Part shown: positions 17,025 through 25,982 of the stretch, in pieces
Position numbering within the stretch: the stretch's first letter is position 1
Layout of the letters: each line of letters starts with the position of its first letter
Source of the DNA: Paraburkholderia sp. Tr-20389
GTDB lineage: Bacteria > Pseudomonadota > Gammaproteobacteria > Burkholderiales > Burkholderiaceae
Reading direction: 5' to 3'
Assembly: GCF_017104565.1 (NCBI RefSeq)
Contig: NZ_JAAGPD010000047.1
Coordinates: 26,983 to 90,982 of the forward strand
DNA length: 64,000 nucleotides
The notes under the pieces: generated by a model
What the model was told of the DNA's origin: nothing
The model's input: only the letters and a program-made list of their open reading frames with translations
The model's database searches: none
Position numbers and translations under genes: made by a program

Positions 17025-20000
17025 GTTGCTGCTCCTTCCGACAGCGGCGCTTCAAGCCAGTCGACCTTTTTCATCTTGCGCACGATCACGTACTCGTCGC
17101 GGTTGCTGCCGACGGTGCCGTAATAGTTGAACCCGTATGCCTGTTGCGCGTATCCGCCGATCATGTGCGTCGGCTTGAGCACCGTGCGCGTGACCGAGTT
17201 GTGGATGCCGCCGCGCATGCCGCTCGTTTCGGCGCCCGGCACGTTGATGATCTTTTCCTGCGCGTGGTACATCAGGCACATGCCGCGCGGCACGCGCTGG
17301 CTGACCACGACCCGTGCCGTGAGCGTGCCGTTCACGTTGAACACTTCTACCCAGTCGTTGTCGCGGATACCCGCCTCCTTCGCCTCCGACTCGGACACCC
17401 ACACATGCGGGCCGCCGCGCGAGAGCGTCAGCATGCGCAGGTTGTCGGTGTAGGTCGAATGAATGCCCCACTTCTGATGCGGCGTGATCCAGTTCAGGGC
17501 GAGTTCGTGTTCGCCGTTGGGCTTCGCGCCGTGCATCGGCGCGATCGTCTTCGTGTCGATGGCCGGCTTGTACACGCAGGATCCTTCGCCGAAATCGAGC
17601 ATCCACCGGTGGTCCTGATAGAACTGCTGACGCCCTGTCAGTGTTCGCCACGGAATCAGTTCGTGAACGTTCGTGTAGCCCGCGTTGTAGCTGACTTCTT
17701 CCGATTCGAGCCCCGACCACGTCGGCGCCGAAATGATCTTGCGCGGTTGCGCCTGCACGTCGCGGAAACGGATCTTGTCGTGCTCGCGGCCCATCGCCAG
17801 ATGCGAGTGATCGCGTCCCGTGATCTTCGACAGCGCTTCCCAGGCCTTCACGGCGACCTGTCCATTCGTTTCGGGAGCGAACGTCAGGATCATTTCCGCT
17901 GCGTCGATCGCCGTCTCGAGCTTCGGGCGTCCCTCGCCCGCGCCCTGACGATCGCTGCGTCCCGTCAGGTGCGCAAGCTCGGTCACCTCGTGGCCGGTTT
18001 GCCAGTTGATGCCCTTGCCGCCGTTGCCGAGTTTGTCGAGCAGCGGTCCCACCGACGTGAACTTGTCGTAGATCTGCCGATAGTCGCGCTCGACGAGCGT
18101 CATCGCGGGCGCCGTCTTGCCGGGAATCAGATCGCATTCGCCATGCCGCCAGTCCATCGGCTCGAACGGCTGTCCAAGCTCGCCGGGTGTGTCGTGCATG
18201 AGCGGCGTGCAGACCAGATCGGTGCGCGTGCCGAGATGCGCGCCGCCGATTTCCGAAAACTTCTTCGCGATCGTCTTGTAGATCTCCCAGTCGCTGCGGC
18301 TCTCCCACAACGGCTGCACGGCTTCCGACAGCGGGTGGATGAACGGATGCATGTCGGAGGTATTGAGGTCGTCCTTTTCGTAGAACGTCGCGCTCGGCAG
18401 CACGATGTCCGCATACAGGCAAGTCGTGCTCATGCGGAAGTCGAGCACCGTGAGCAGATCGAGCTTCCCTTCGGCTGCCTCGCGCACCTTCACTTCCGTG
18501 GGACGGATCGCATCGGCCTCGTCGGCGAACAGCGCGTTCTGGGTGCCGAGCAGATACTTCAGGAAGTACTCGTGGCCCTTGCCCGAGCTGCCGAGTATGT
18601 TCGAGCGCCACACGAACATGTTGCGCGGGAAGTTCGCGGGATTGTCCGGGTCGTCGCAAGCAAAGCCGAGTTCGCCCGATTTCAACTGACCGGTCACGTA
18701 CTCGATGGGCAGACGGCCCGCGCGCTTTGCCGCATCGACGAGATCGAGCGGATTCGCACCGAGCTGCGGCGCGGACGGCAGCCAGCCCATGCGCTCGGAC
18801 TTCGCGTTGAGGTCGAGCATCGTCAGCTTGCCGTAGCGCGCGAGGTCCGCCGTGGGCGCGAGAATCTCGTCGACGCCCACTTTCTCGTGACGCCACTGGC
18901 TCGTGTGGTTATAGAAGAACGACGTGCCGTTCATCTGACGCGGCGGGCGCGACCAGTCGAGTGCGAACGCGAGCGGCGCCCAGCCGAACTGCGGACGCAG
19001 CTTTTCCTGGCCCACGTAATGCGCCCAGCCGCCGCCGCTTTGTCCGACGCAACCGCACATCATCAGCAGGTTGATGATGCCGCGGTAGATCATGTCGTTG
19101 TGATACCAGTGATTCAGCGCCGCGCCGACGATGACCATGCTCTTGCCGTGCGTCCGGTCGGCATTGTCCGCGAACTCGCGTGCCACCTGGATCACGCGCT
19201 GGCGCGGCACCGTCGTGTGCTTCTCCTGCCATGCGGGCGTGTACGGCACGTCGTCGTCGAACGATGCCGCGACGTTCGGACCGCCCAGGCCCTGGTCGAC
19301 GCCATAGTTGGCCATCTGCAGGTCGTAGACGGTCGCGACGAGCACATGCGAGCCATCGGCCAGTTCGATCTTCTTCACGGGGACGCGGCGCGACAGCAAC
19401 TCGCCATGCTCGCCGCCGAAGTACGGAAAACCGACTTCGGCCACGTCGTCGTGCGTGGAGAGCAGCGACAGTTGTGGATCGATGTCGCGGCCGCTGCCGC
19501 CGTCCTTGAGTTCGAGATTCCAGCGGCCGAGCTTTGCGCCGTCGTCATGAGCGCCTTCGCCCCAGCGGAAACCGATCGTGCCGTTCGGCGCGACCACGTT
19601 GCCCGTGTGCGCGTCGATCACGAGTGTCTTCCACTGCGGATTGTTGGCTTCGTCGAGATTGCGGACGAGTTGCGACGCGCGGAGAAACTGGTCGGGCACC
19701 CACGTGCCGCCATGCTCGCGCAGCGTGACGAGCATCGGCATGTCCGTGTACTGCTTCAGATAGTCGCGAAAGTATGCCGACTTGCCGGCCGCGTGGAATT
19801 CCTTCAGCACGACGTGCCCCATCGCCATCGCGAGCGCGGCGTCCGTGCCCTGCTTCGGCGCGAGCCAGATGTCGCCGAACTTCACCATCTCGCCGAAGTC
19901 CGATGACACCGCCACGGTCTTGGTGCCCTTGTACCGCACCTCGGTGTAGAAGTGCGCATCGGGCGTGCGGGTCTGCGGCACATTCGAGCCCCACACCATC

Positions 20001-20746
20001 AGGTAGGTGGAGTTGTACCAGTCGGCCGATTCCGGCACGTCGGTCTGCTCGCCCCAGATCTGAGGCGACGCGGGCGGCAGATCGCAATACCAGTCGTAGA
20101 ACGACAGGCATGCTCCGCCGATCAGGCTCAGATAGCGCGCCCCCGCTGCATACGACACCATCGACATGGCTGGGATCGGCGAAAAGCCGATCACGCGATC
20201 GGGGCCGTACTTGCCGATCGTATGGGCGTTGGCGGCTGCGACGATTTCCGTTGCGGTATCCCAGTCCGCGCGCACGAAGCCGCCGAGCCCGCGCACGCTC
20301 TTGTAGCGCTTCGCCTTGACGGGGTCTTCGCAGATCGATGCCCATGCAGCCACAGGGTCCAGCGTCTTGCGCGCCTCGCGCCACATCTCCATCAACCGCC
20401 CGCGTATCAACGGATACTTCACGCGCTGCGCCGAATACACGTACCAGCTATACGACGCGCCGCGCGGACAGCCACGCGGCTCGTGGTTCGGCAGATCGGC
20501 GCGGGTGCGCGGGTAATCCGTCTGCTGGGTTTCCCACGTGATGAGGCCGTTCTTGACGTACACCTTCCACGAGCAGGAGCCCGTGCAATTCACGCCATGC
20601 GTCGAGCGCACGATCTTGTCGTGCTGCCAGCGGCTGCGATAGCCGTCCTCCCATTTGCGATCCTCGTTCACGACGGCGCCGTGCCCACCCGCAAAGGTCG
20701 ACTTCGTGCGCGACATGAACTTCAATCGGTCCAGAAAATGACTCAT
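17021..20746 (-). CDS. narG: respiratory nitrate reductase alpha subunit NarG
   Basis: 1241 residues, the expected size. The N-terminal [4Fe-4S] site has the NarG-type histidine ligand: H50 with C54 and C58 (STHGVNCTGSCSW). The segment YNSTYLMVWGSNVPQTRTPDAHF-like, around residue 225-250, is the molybdenum-proximal region. NarG reduces nitrate to nitrite at bis-MGD on the cytoplasmic side of the membrane. No twin-arginine signal is present (MSHFLDRLKF), as expected for this membrane-anchored type and unlike periplasmic NapA. narG is preceded by a 209-base gap with two inverted repeats, so it probably has its own promoter as well. Confidence 0.97.
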   Translation of the reverse strand: MSHFLDRLKFMSRTKSTFAGGHGAVVNEDRKWEDGYRSRWQHDKIVRSTHGVNCTGSCSWKVYVKNGLITWETQQTDYPRTRADLPNHEPRGCPRGASYSWYVYSAQRVKYPLIRGRLMEMWREARKTLDPVAAWASICEDPVKAKRYKSVRGLGGFVRADWDTATEIVAAANAHTIGKYGPDRVIGFSPIPAMSMVSYAAGARYLSLIGGACLSFYDWYCDLPPASPQIWGEQTDVPESADWYNSTYLMVWGSNVPQTRTPDAHFYTEVRYKGTKTVAVSSDFGEMVKFGDIWLAPKQGTDAALAMAMGHVVLKEFHAAGKSAYFRDYLKQYTDMPMLVTLREHGGTWVPDQFLRASQLVRNLDEANNPQWKTLVIDAHTGNVVAPNGTIGFRWGEGAHDDGAKLGRWNLELKDGGSGRDIDPQLSLLSTHDDVAEVGFPYFGGEHGELLSRRVPVKKIELADGSHVLVATVYDLQMANYGVDQGLGGPNVAASFDDDVPYTPAWQEKHTTVPRQRVIQVAREFADNADRTHGKSMVIVGAALNHWYHNDMIYRGIINLLMMCGCVGQSGGGWAHYVGQEKLRPQFGWAPLAFALDWSRPPRQMNGTSFFYNHTSQWRHEKVGVDEILAPTADLARYGKLTMLDLNAKSERMGWLPSAPQLGANPLDLVDAAKRAGRLPIEYVTGQLKSGELGFACDDPDNPANFPRNMFVWRSNILGSSGKGHEYFLKYLLGTQNALFADEADAIRPTEVKVREAAEGKLDLLTVLDFRMSTTCLYADIVLPSATFYEKDDLNTSDMHPFIHPLSEAVQPLWESRSDWEIYKTIAKKFSEIGGAHLGTRTDLVCTPLMHDTPGELGQPFEPMDWRHGECDLIPGKTAPAMTLVERDYRQIYDKFTSVGPLLDKLGNGGKGINWQTGHEVTELAHLTGRSDRQGAGEGRPKLETAIDAAEMILTFAPETNGQVAVKAWEALSKITGRDHSHLAMGREHDKIRFRDVQAQPRKIISAPTWSGLESEEVSYNAGYTNVHELIPWRTLTGRQQFYQDHRWMLDFGEGSCVYKPAIDTKTIAPMHGAKPNGEHELALNWITPHQKWGIHSTYTDNLRMLTLSRGGPHVWVSESEAKEAGIRDNDWVEVFNVNGTLTARVVVSQRVPRGMCLMYHAQEKIINVPGAETSGMRGGIHNSVTRTVLKPTHMIGGYAQQAYGFNYYGTVGSNRDEYVIVRKMKKVDWLEAPLSEGAAT

Positions 20747-20775
20747 CCTGCTCTCCAGGCATCGCGGCCACGCGC

Positions 20776-20797
20776 TGACAACCGGAAGCGGTTGTCA
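20776..20797. repeat. perfect 22-bp inverted repeat in the narG leader
   Basis: Arms TGACAACCG (20776-20784) and CGGTTGTCA (20789-20797) around a 4-base centre, 30 bases upstream of the narG start codon. As DNA it could be an operator; as RNA it would form a stable 9-bp hairpin with a GNNR-like tetraloop in the 5' leader. It does not match FNR (TTGAT-N4-ATCAA) or NarL heptamers. Confidence 0.6.
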
Positions 20798-20905
20798 TAC
20801 GAAGCCGCGGATTCAATACGCAAAGCTTAGGGATTCGGCCCGCCACTGCCCATTCCTCAAAGGGAGCGTCATGCATACGTCTTCGGAGCGAGTGGCGGGG
20901 CGTGG

Positions 20906-20923
20906 CTACGCCTTTCGGCGTAG
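20906..20923. promoter_or_regulatory. inverted repeat between narK2 and narG: NarL-like 7-2-7 site or narK2 terminator stem
   Basis: Arms CTACGCC (20906-20912) and GGCGTAG (20917-20923) around TTTC. Read as a NarL 7-2-7 pair (TACYNMT and its inverse), TACGCCT-TT-CGGCGTA matches 6 of 7 and 5 of 7 positions. It lies about 160 bases upstream of narG. The same stem lacks a good T-run in either direction, which weakens the terminator reading. Confidence 0.35.
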
Positions 20924-20955
20924 TCCGGATTGAACGGATAGAGCCGAACGATGGA

Positions 20956-22341
20956 TCAGCACGGCATCGGCGCGTTGCGGCGCGCGTAGAAGAACCAGGT
21001 CACGGCCGTGCAGAGCGCATAGAAGGCGATGAAGCAGTACAGCGCCGCCACGGGAGAACCCGTCAGATCGAGCGACGTGCCGAAGCTCTTCGGGATGAAG
21101 AAGCCGCCATACGCGCCGATCGCAGCCGCGAAGCCGAGCACCGCGGCCGACTCCTTGCCCGCGTCGCGGATGGCCTGCCGCTTCACCTCTTCCGGCTGCC
21201 CTTTCGATGCGCGTTCCTTTTGCGTGAGGAAGATCACGGGAATCATGCGGAACGTCGAACCGTTGCCGATGCCCGTCAGCGCGAACAGCACGATGAACAT
21301 GGCGAGGAAGCCAGCAAAGTTGCCGGCCTCTTCGCCATGCGGCAGAAAAGCGATCACACCTGCCACGGCCGCCATCATCGCGATGAAGGTGCACAGCGTC
21401 ACCCGGGCGCCGCCGAGCCGGTCGGAAATCCAGCCGCCGATGGGCCGCGCGAGCGCACCCGCAAGCGGCCCGAGGAAGGCATACGCGGTCGGGTTGATCG
21501 ACGGAAACTCGGACTTGGTGAGCAGCGCGAGGCCCGCCGAAAAGCCGATGAACGAGCCGAACGTGCCCACATACAGCAGGCACATCAGCCAGTTGTGCAT
21601 GCGCCGGAAGATCACAGCCTGCTCGGCAAACGATGCCTTCGCGTCGGCGATGTCGTTCATGCCGAACCATGCTGCCAGCGTGGCCACGACGATGAACGGC
21701 ACCCACAGAAAGCCCGCGTTCTGCAACCAGATGCCGTGCTCGACGCCCTTCATGCTGTACGTCTGCCCGGCGCCGCCCAGCGCGCCGAACACCGCGCTCG
21801 ACACCACGATGGGCGTGACGAACTGCACCAGCGACACGCCGAGGTTGCCGATGCCGGCGTTCATGCCCGTCGCGAAGCCCTTCTTCGCCTTCGGAAAGAA
21901 GAAGCTGATATTGGCCATCGACGAACTGAAGTTCGCGCCGCCGAGGCCGCACAGCAGCGCCAGCGCGAGCAAGGTCGGATAGCCCGTCGACGGATCGCGC
22001 AGCGCGAAGCCCATGCCGAGCGCGGGCAGCAGCAGGCTCGCAGTCGACACGGCCGTGAAGCGCCGGCCGCCGAAGATCGGCACGAGAAACGAATAGAAGA
22101 TGCGCAGCGTCGCGCCCGACACCGCGGGCAAGGCCGTCAGCCAGAACAGTTGGCCCTTCGAAAGATGAAAGCCCGCCTTGTCGAGGTTGACCACGACGAC
22201 GCTCCACAGCGACCACACGACGAAGGCGAGCATCAGCGCGGGAATCGAAATCCACAGGTTGCGGTTCGCGACCGACTCGCCGTTTGCTTGCCAGAAGACG
22301 GCGTTTTCCGGCTCCCATTGCGTAAGAAGATATCTGGACAT
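20956..22341 (-). CDS. narK2: nitrate/nitrite antiporter of the NarK2 type
   Basis: 461 residues of the major facilitator superfamily, about 12 membrane segments. The N-terminus MSRYLLTQWEPENAVFWQ and the GMNAGIGNLGVSLVQF nitrate-signature motif, with a second signature at GKESAAVLGFAAAIGAYGGF, mark a nitrate/nitrite porter of the type that exchanges nitrate for nitrite. Start set at 22341, which fits the family N-terminus; the ribosome site is weak, possibly because translation continues from narK1 79 bases upstream. NarK1 and NarK2 side by side recall the NarK1-NarK2 pairs and fusions of other denitrifiers. Confidence 0.93.
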   Translation of the reverse strand: MSRYLLTQWEPENAVFWQANGESVANRNLWISIPALMLAFVVWSLWSVVVVNLDKAGFHLSKGQLFWLTALPAVSGATLRIFYSFLVPIFGGRRFTAVSTASLLLPALGMGFALRDPSTGYPTLLALALLCGLGGANFSSSMANISFFFPKAKKGFATGMNAGIGNLGVSLVQFVTPIVVSSAVFGALGGAGQTYSMKGVEHGIWLQNAGFLWVPFIVVATLAAWFGMNDIADAKASFAEQAVIFRRMHNWLMCLLYVGTFGSFIGFSAGLALLTKSEFPSINPTAYAFLGPLAGALARPIGGWISDRLGGARVTLCTFIAMMAAVAGVIAFLPHGEEAGNFAGFLAMFIVLFALTGIGNGSTFRMIPVIFLTQKERASKGQPEEVKRQAIRDAGKESAAVLGFAAAIGAYGGFFIPKSFGTSLDLTGSPVAALYCFIAFYALCTAVTWFFYARRNAPMPC

Positions 22342-22420
22342 GATGTTGGTTGGATCAGGGTTGAGCCGCGCACGATGCGCGGCTTTTCTTTTGAAGCGAA
22401 CGATTGCGTCCGCGCGAGGC

Positions 22421-23689
22421 TCAGGAATTGAGGACGTGTGCTGCACGCTCGCGCGTGCGGAAAGTGAAGTGCATGCAGACGAGACTGACGGCCGTCGCGC
22501 CGAACATCAGCATGAAACAGGTGCTGCGCACGCCCGTCAGGTCGACGAGCAGCCCGAACAGGATGGGCAGCAGGAAGCCCGCAAGTCCGCCCGCCAGACC
22601 AACCACGCCGGACACCGCGCCGATGTTGGTCGTGAAATCGTTCGACACGAACTTGAAGACGGACGCCTTGCCCACGGCCATCGCGACGCCCACCACGAAC
22701 ATCAGCACCGTATAGGCGACGGGGCCGTGCGCGATATGGAAGGCAAGCGGTCCGTGCATCGAGTAAATGACGAAGTCCGTGTCGGGATAGCTGAGCAGGA
22801 AGAAGCACGCGAGCGCGATCCACATCACCGTCCACGTGGTGCGAGATGCGCCGTAGCGGTCGGACAGCCAGCCGCCCAGCGCGCGCAGCACGCCGCCCGG
22901 CAGCGAAAAGCAGGCGGCGAGGAATGCCGCGTGTTCGAGGCTGAAGCCGTACTGGTTCACGTAGTACTGCGGCATCCACAGCGACAGACCGACATAGCCG
23001 CCGAATACGACCGAGTAGTACTGTGCATAGCGCAATACACGTGGGTCGCGGATGACCTTCATCTGATCCGCGAAGCTCTCCTTGCTTTGCAGGCAATGCG
23101 CGGGATCCGACGACGACAGCAGCCAGAACGCCAGCGCCGTCAACAGCATGGCAACCGAGTACACGCGCGGCACGATCGTCCATGTGCCGGCGGCAGTCAT
23201 CAACACGGGCGCGACGAACTTCGTCAGCGCGGCGCCCGAATTGCCCGCGCCGAAGATGCCCATCGCGAGCCCCTGGCGCGACTTCGGAAACCAGCGCGCC
23301 ACATAGGGCGTGCCGACCGAAAACGCCGCGCCTGCGATGCCGACGAACAGCCCGAGGACAAGGAACTGCCACAACTGCGTCGCGAGCGAGATCAACCAGA
23401 TGGGCACGACGGTCGCGATCATCGTGAGGAAGAACACGCCGCGCCCGCCGAAACGATCGGTCCAGATGCCGAGCGGCACGCGCGCGAGCGAGCCGGTGAG
23501 GACGGGCATCGCGGCGACGAGTCCGAATTCCGTATCGGACAGATGCAGTTGTTTCTTGAGTGGAATGCCGAGGATCGCGAAGATCATCCAGACGGCAAAG
23601 CAGATCGTGAACGCGAATGTGCTCGTGCCCAGCACACGCCAGGCACGGGCATCCGTGGTTTCATCGATCGATAGATGTGCGACGCTCAT
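22421..23689 (-). CDS. narK1: nitrate/proton symporter of the NarK1 type
   Basis: 422 residues, major facilitator superfamily, about 12 membrane segments. Nitrate signatures are visible: MGIFGAGNSGAALTKF in the fifth helix region and KFVSNDFTTNIGAVSGVVG in the eleventh. NarK1-type proteins import nitrate with protons and start respiration before nitrite accumulates. It is the first gene of the nar block, with a NarL-like site right before it. Confidence 0.93.
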   Translation of the reverse strand: MSVAHLSIDETTDARAWRVLGTSTFAFTICFAVWMIFAILGIPLKKQLHLSDTEFGLVAAMPVLTGSLARVPLGIWTDRFGGRGVFFLTMIATVVPIWLISLATQLWQFLVLGLFVGIAGAAFSVGTPYVARWFPKSRQGLAMGIFGAGNSGAALTKFVAPVLMTAAGTWTIVPRVYSVAMLLTALAFWLLSSSDPAHCLQSKESFADQMKVIRDPRVLRYAQYYSVVFGGYVGLSLWMPQYYVNQYGFSLEHAAFLAACFSLPGGVLRALGGWLSDRYGASRTTWTVMWIALACFFLLSYPDTDFVIYSMHGPLAFHIAHGPVAYTVLMFVVGVAMAVGKASVFKFVSNDFTTNIGAVSGVVGLAGGLAGFLLPILFGLLVDLTGVRSTCFMLMFGATAVSLVCMHFTFRTRERAAHVLNS

Positions 23690-23710
23690 CGCCTTTCCCT
23701 TCGGTAACAG

Positions 23711-23726
23711 TACCGACCAAAGGGTA
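23711..23726. promoter_or_regulatory. candidate NarL 7-2-7 binding site before narK1
   Basis: TACCGAC-CA-AAGGGTA: two inverted heptamers spaced by 2 bases, each matching 6 of 7 positions of the NarL consensus TACYNMT or its inverse. It lies 22 bases upstream of the narK1 start codon. The closeness to the start is unusual for an activator site and would fit repression or a downstream start, so this is tentative. Confidence 0.4.
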
Positions 23727-23832
23727 GAAAGCGACGGGCGCGCTGCCTATCCGCCCGTGGGATGACGCGGCGAAGCGTCGCTAGGCGGGATGGAGTAGTC
23801 CGATGGGTGTAGAGCCGGTGGGTGTAGCTTCT

Positions 23833-24837
23833 TTAAACACGCCCTACCGAAGCCCGCATCGACACCGTCACGGGGAACTCGCGGAAGATCTCCCACTTCG
23901 TGCCGTAGCACTGGTTGATGAGCCAGCGCACTGCGTTCTGGGTCAGTTCCGCGGTCGGAATATGGACGGACGTCAGCGCGGGCGCCGAGTAAGCGGCCGA
24001 ATAATCGTCGTCGTAGCCGATCACGGACACATCGCCGGGCACCGAGATGCCGAGTTGCTGGAAGCGCGCCAATGCGCTGACCGCCATCGTATCGTTGGCG
24101 CAAAAGAGCCCGGTAAAGGGCACTTTCGATTCGAGCAACTGGCACGTCGCCGCATAGCCGCCTTCCGGCGAGAAGTCCGATTCGATCAGCGGCACGCTGT
24201 CGCGTGCAATGCCGTGCCGCGCGAGTTCGTCAAAGAAGCCGTCGAGCCGCTCGACATTGTCCGACGCCGTGAACGGTCCCGAGATCACAGCCAGCTTGCG
24301 ATGCCCATGTTCGAGCAGCGTCGTGGCCGCCAGTTCGCCGCCGCGCCGATGATCCGGGCAGAACGACGCATCGGGCAACGCATCGAACGCGCGGTTGAGG
24401 AACACCATTTTCGGGTGCATCTGATGCAACTGGTCGAGGTCTTCGTCATGCAGATCATGGCTGATCACGACGACGCCGTCGCAGTCGCGCCCGATCAGGA
24501 AGCGCACGGCTTCGAGCGCCTGTTCGCGCGGCGTCGACTCGCCGCAGCCCGTCGCCACCACCACATGCCGATGCACCGCGCGCAGTTCGAGATCCGTCTG
24601 CTTGAGGATCGTGCCGTAGTACGAGCCGAAGAAGGTCGGCACGAACAGGCCGATGATGCCCAGTTGCTGCGTGGCCATCGCGCGCCCGATCGACGACGGC
24701 CGGAAGTTGAGTTCGGCGATCGCCGCCTTCACGCGCGCGGCTGCTTCGGCCGATACGGGTCCTTTGCCCGAAATGGCGCGCGAGGCTGTCGAGAGCCCCA
24801 CGCCCGCCAGCTCCGCCACATCTTTGAGGGTCGCCAC
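23833..24837 (-). CDS. LacI-family transcriptional regulator of the beta-glucoside operon
   Basis: 334 residues. The start is a GTG at 24837 (VATLKDVAELAGVGLSTASRA) with GGAG upstream; this is the canonical LacI helix-turn-helix position. The hinge helix and a periplasmic-binding-like effector domain follow (IIGLFVPTFFGSYYG, LFCANDTMAVSAL, VSVIGYDDDYSAAY). It is the last gene of the sugar operon, 37 bases after the ATPase gene, and the likely ligand of the palindrome at 30639-30654. The effector is probably a beta-glucoside or its product, by context. Confidence 0.9.
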   Translation of the reverse strand: MATLKDVAELAGVGLSTASRAISGKGPVSAEAAARVKAAIAELNFRPSSIGRAMATQQLGIIGLFVPTFFGSYYGTILKQTDLELRAVHRHVVVATGCGESTPREQALEAVRFLIGRDCDGVVVISHDLHDEDLDQLHQMHPKMVFLNRAFDALPDASFCPDHRRGGELAATTLLEHGHRKLAVISGPFTASDNVERLDGFFDELARHGIARDSVPLIESDFSPEGGYAATCQLLESKVPFTGLFCANDTMAVSALARFQQLGISVPGDVSVIGYDDDYSAAYSAPALTSVHIPTAELTQNAVRWLINQCYGTKWEIFREFPVTVSMRASVGRV

Positions 24838-24874
24838 GGTGTCTCCGTCCGCTTGTAGTGTTTGCGCCTGCCGT

Positions 24875-25972
24875 TCAGAGGCGCGCCCCGCCCGCCTCGT
24901 CGAACAGCGATATATGCGCGCCATCGATCGCGAACGCCACGGAGTCGCCAACGGCGACGGGCGTTTTCTCCTGATCGATCGACGCTATCTGTGTGCCATG
25001 ATAATCGAGCCAGATAACCCGGTGGTTGCCCATTGGTTCAATAAGCGACACTTCTCCGCGCTGATTCGAGTCGGCGCCCAGCCGCACGCGCACATCTTCG
25101 GGCCGCACGCCGAGCACGCACGGCTGGCCGTTGCCGGGCGACGCGGCGAATGGATACGGCGAAACGTCGAGTTCGAGCTTCGCGCCCGTGAAGCGCACGC
25201 CGTCGCCCAGGGTATGCAGCGTGCCGTTCAGCAGGTTCATCGCCGGCGAGCCGAGGAAGGTCGCGACGAACAGGTTCGCGGGCCGCGCATACACTTCGGC
25301 GGGCGTGCCGAACTGCTGGATCACACCGTTCTTCATCACGGCCATGCGCGTCGCGAGCGTCATCGCTTCGACCTGGTCGTGCGTCACGTAGATCATCGTC
25401 GCGCCCAGCCGCTGATGCAGTTGCTTGAGTTCGCGGCGCAGTTCGGTGCGCAGCTTGGCGTCGAGATTCGACAGCGGCTCGTCGAACAGGAACACGTCGG
25501 CTTCGCGCACGATCGCGCGGCCAATCGCGACGCGCTGCCGCTGTCCGCCCGACAGTTGCGCCGGCTTGCGCTTGAGCAGCGGCCCGAGTTGCAGCATGTC
25601 CGACGCGCGCGCGACGCGTCGCGCGATCTCCGCCTTCGGCGTGCCGTTGATGCGCAGCGCGAACGACAGATTGCGCTCGACGCTCATCGTCGGATACAGC
25701 GCGTACGACTGGAACACGAGCGCGATGCGCCGGTCTTTCGGATCGGCCCAGGTCATGTCTTCGCCGCCGATCTCGATGCTGCCCTCCGTCACGTCGATCA
25801 GACCGGCGATGCTGTGCAGCAGCGTCGACTTGCCGCAACCCGACGGCCCGAGCAGCACGACGAATTCGCCCGCGCGAACGTCGAGATCGAGCGCGTCGAT
25901 CACCGTGTTCGCGCCCAGCTGGATTTTCAGGTCGCGGACCGCGACGTTTGCCATGTTCGGTACGGTTGCCAT
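24875..25972 (-). CDS. sugar ABC transporter ATP-binding protein (MalK/UgpC type)
   Basis: 365 residues. Walker A GPSGCGKST (42-50), signature LSGGQRQR, Walker B VFLFDEPLSNLD and a switch histidine (YVTHDQVEAM) are intact. The C-terminal ~130 residues form the TOBE regulatory domain typical of MalK-like ATPases that serve CUT1 sugar importers (GVRPEDVRVRL). It powers the two permeases encoded directly upstream. Confidence 0.93.
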   Translation of the reverse strand: MATVPNMANVAVRDLKIQLGANTVIDALDLDVRAGEFVVLLGPSGCGKSTLLHSIAGLIDVTEGSIEIGGEDMTWADPKDRRIALVFQSYALYPTMSVERNLSFALRINGTPKAEIARRVARASDMLQLGPLLKRKPAQLSGGQRQRVAIGRAIVREADVFLFDEPLSNLDAKLRTELRRELKQLHQRLGATMIYVTHDQVEAMTLATRMAVMKNGVIQQFGTPAEVYARPANLFVATFLGSPAMNLLNGTLHTLGDGVRFTGAKLELDVSPYPFAASPGNGQPCVLGVRPEDVRVRLGADSNQRGEVSLIEPMGNHRVIWLDYHGTQIASIDQEKTPVAVGDSVAFAIDGAHISLFDEAGGARL

Positions 25973-25982
25973 ATCAATCCTT

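Noticed and set aside
17000-19906. 968-codon open frame on the plus strand opposite narG
   Set aside because: It lies wholly antisense to the conserved narG gene. Its translation is rich in Arg, His and Ala without any family feature; long antisense frames are expected in DNA this rich in GC.
20747-20955. FNR box before narG
   Set aside because: No TTGAT-N4-ATCAA-like sequence with acceptable mismatches was found on either strand.
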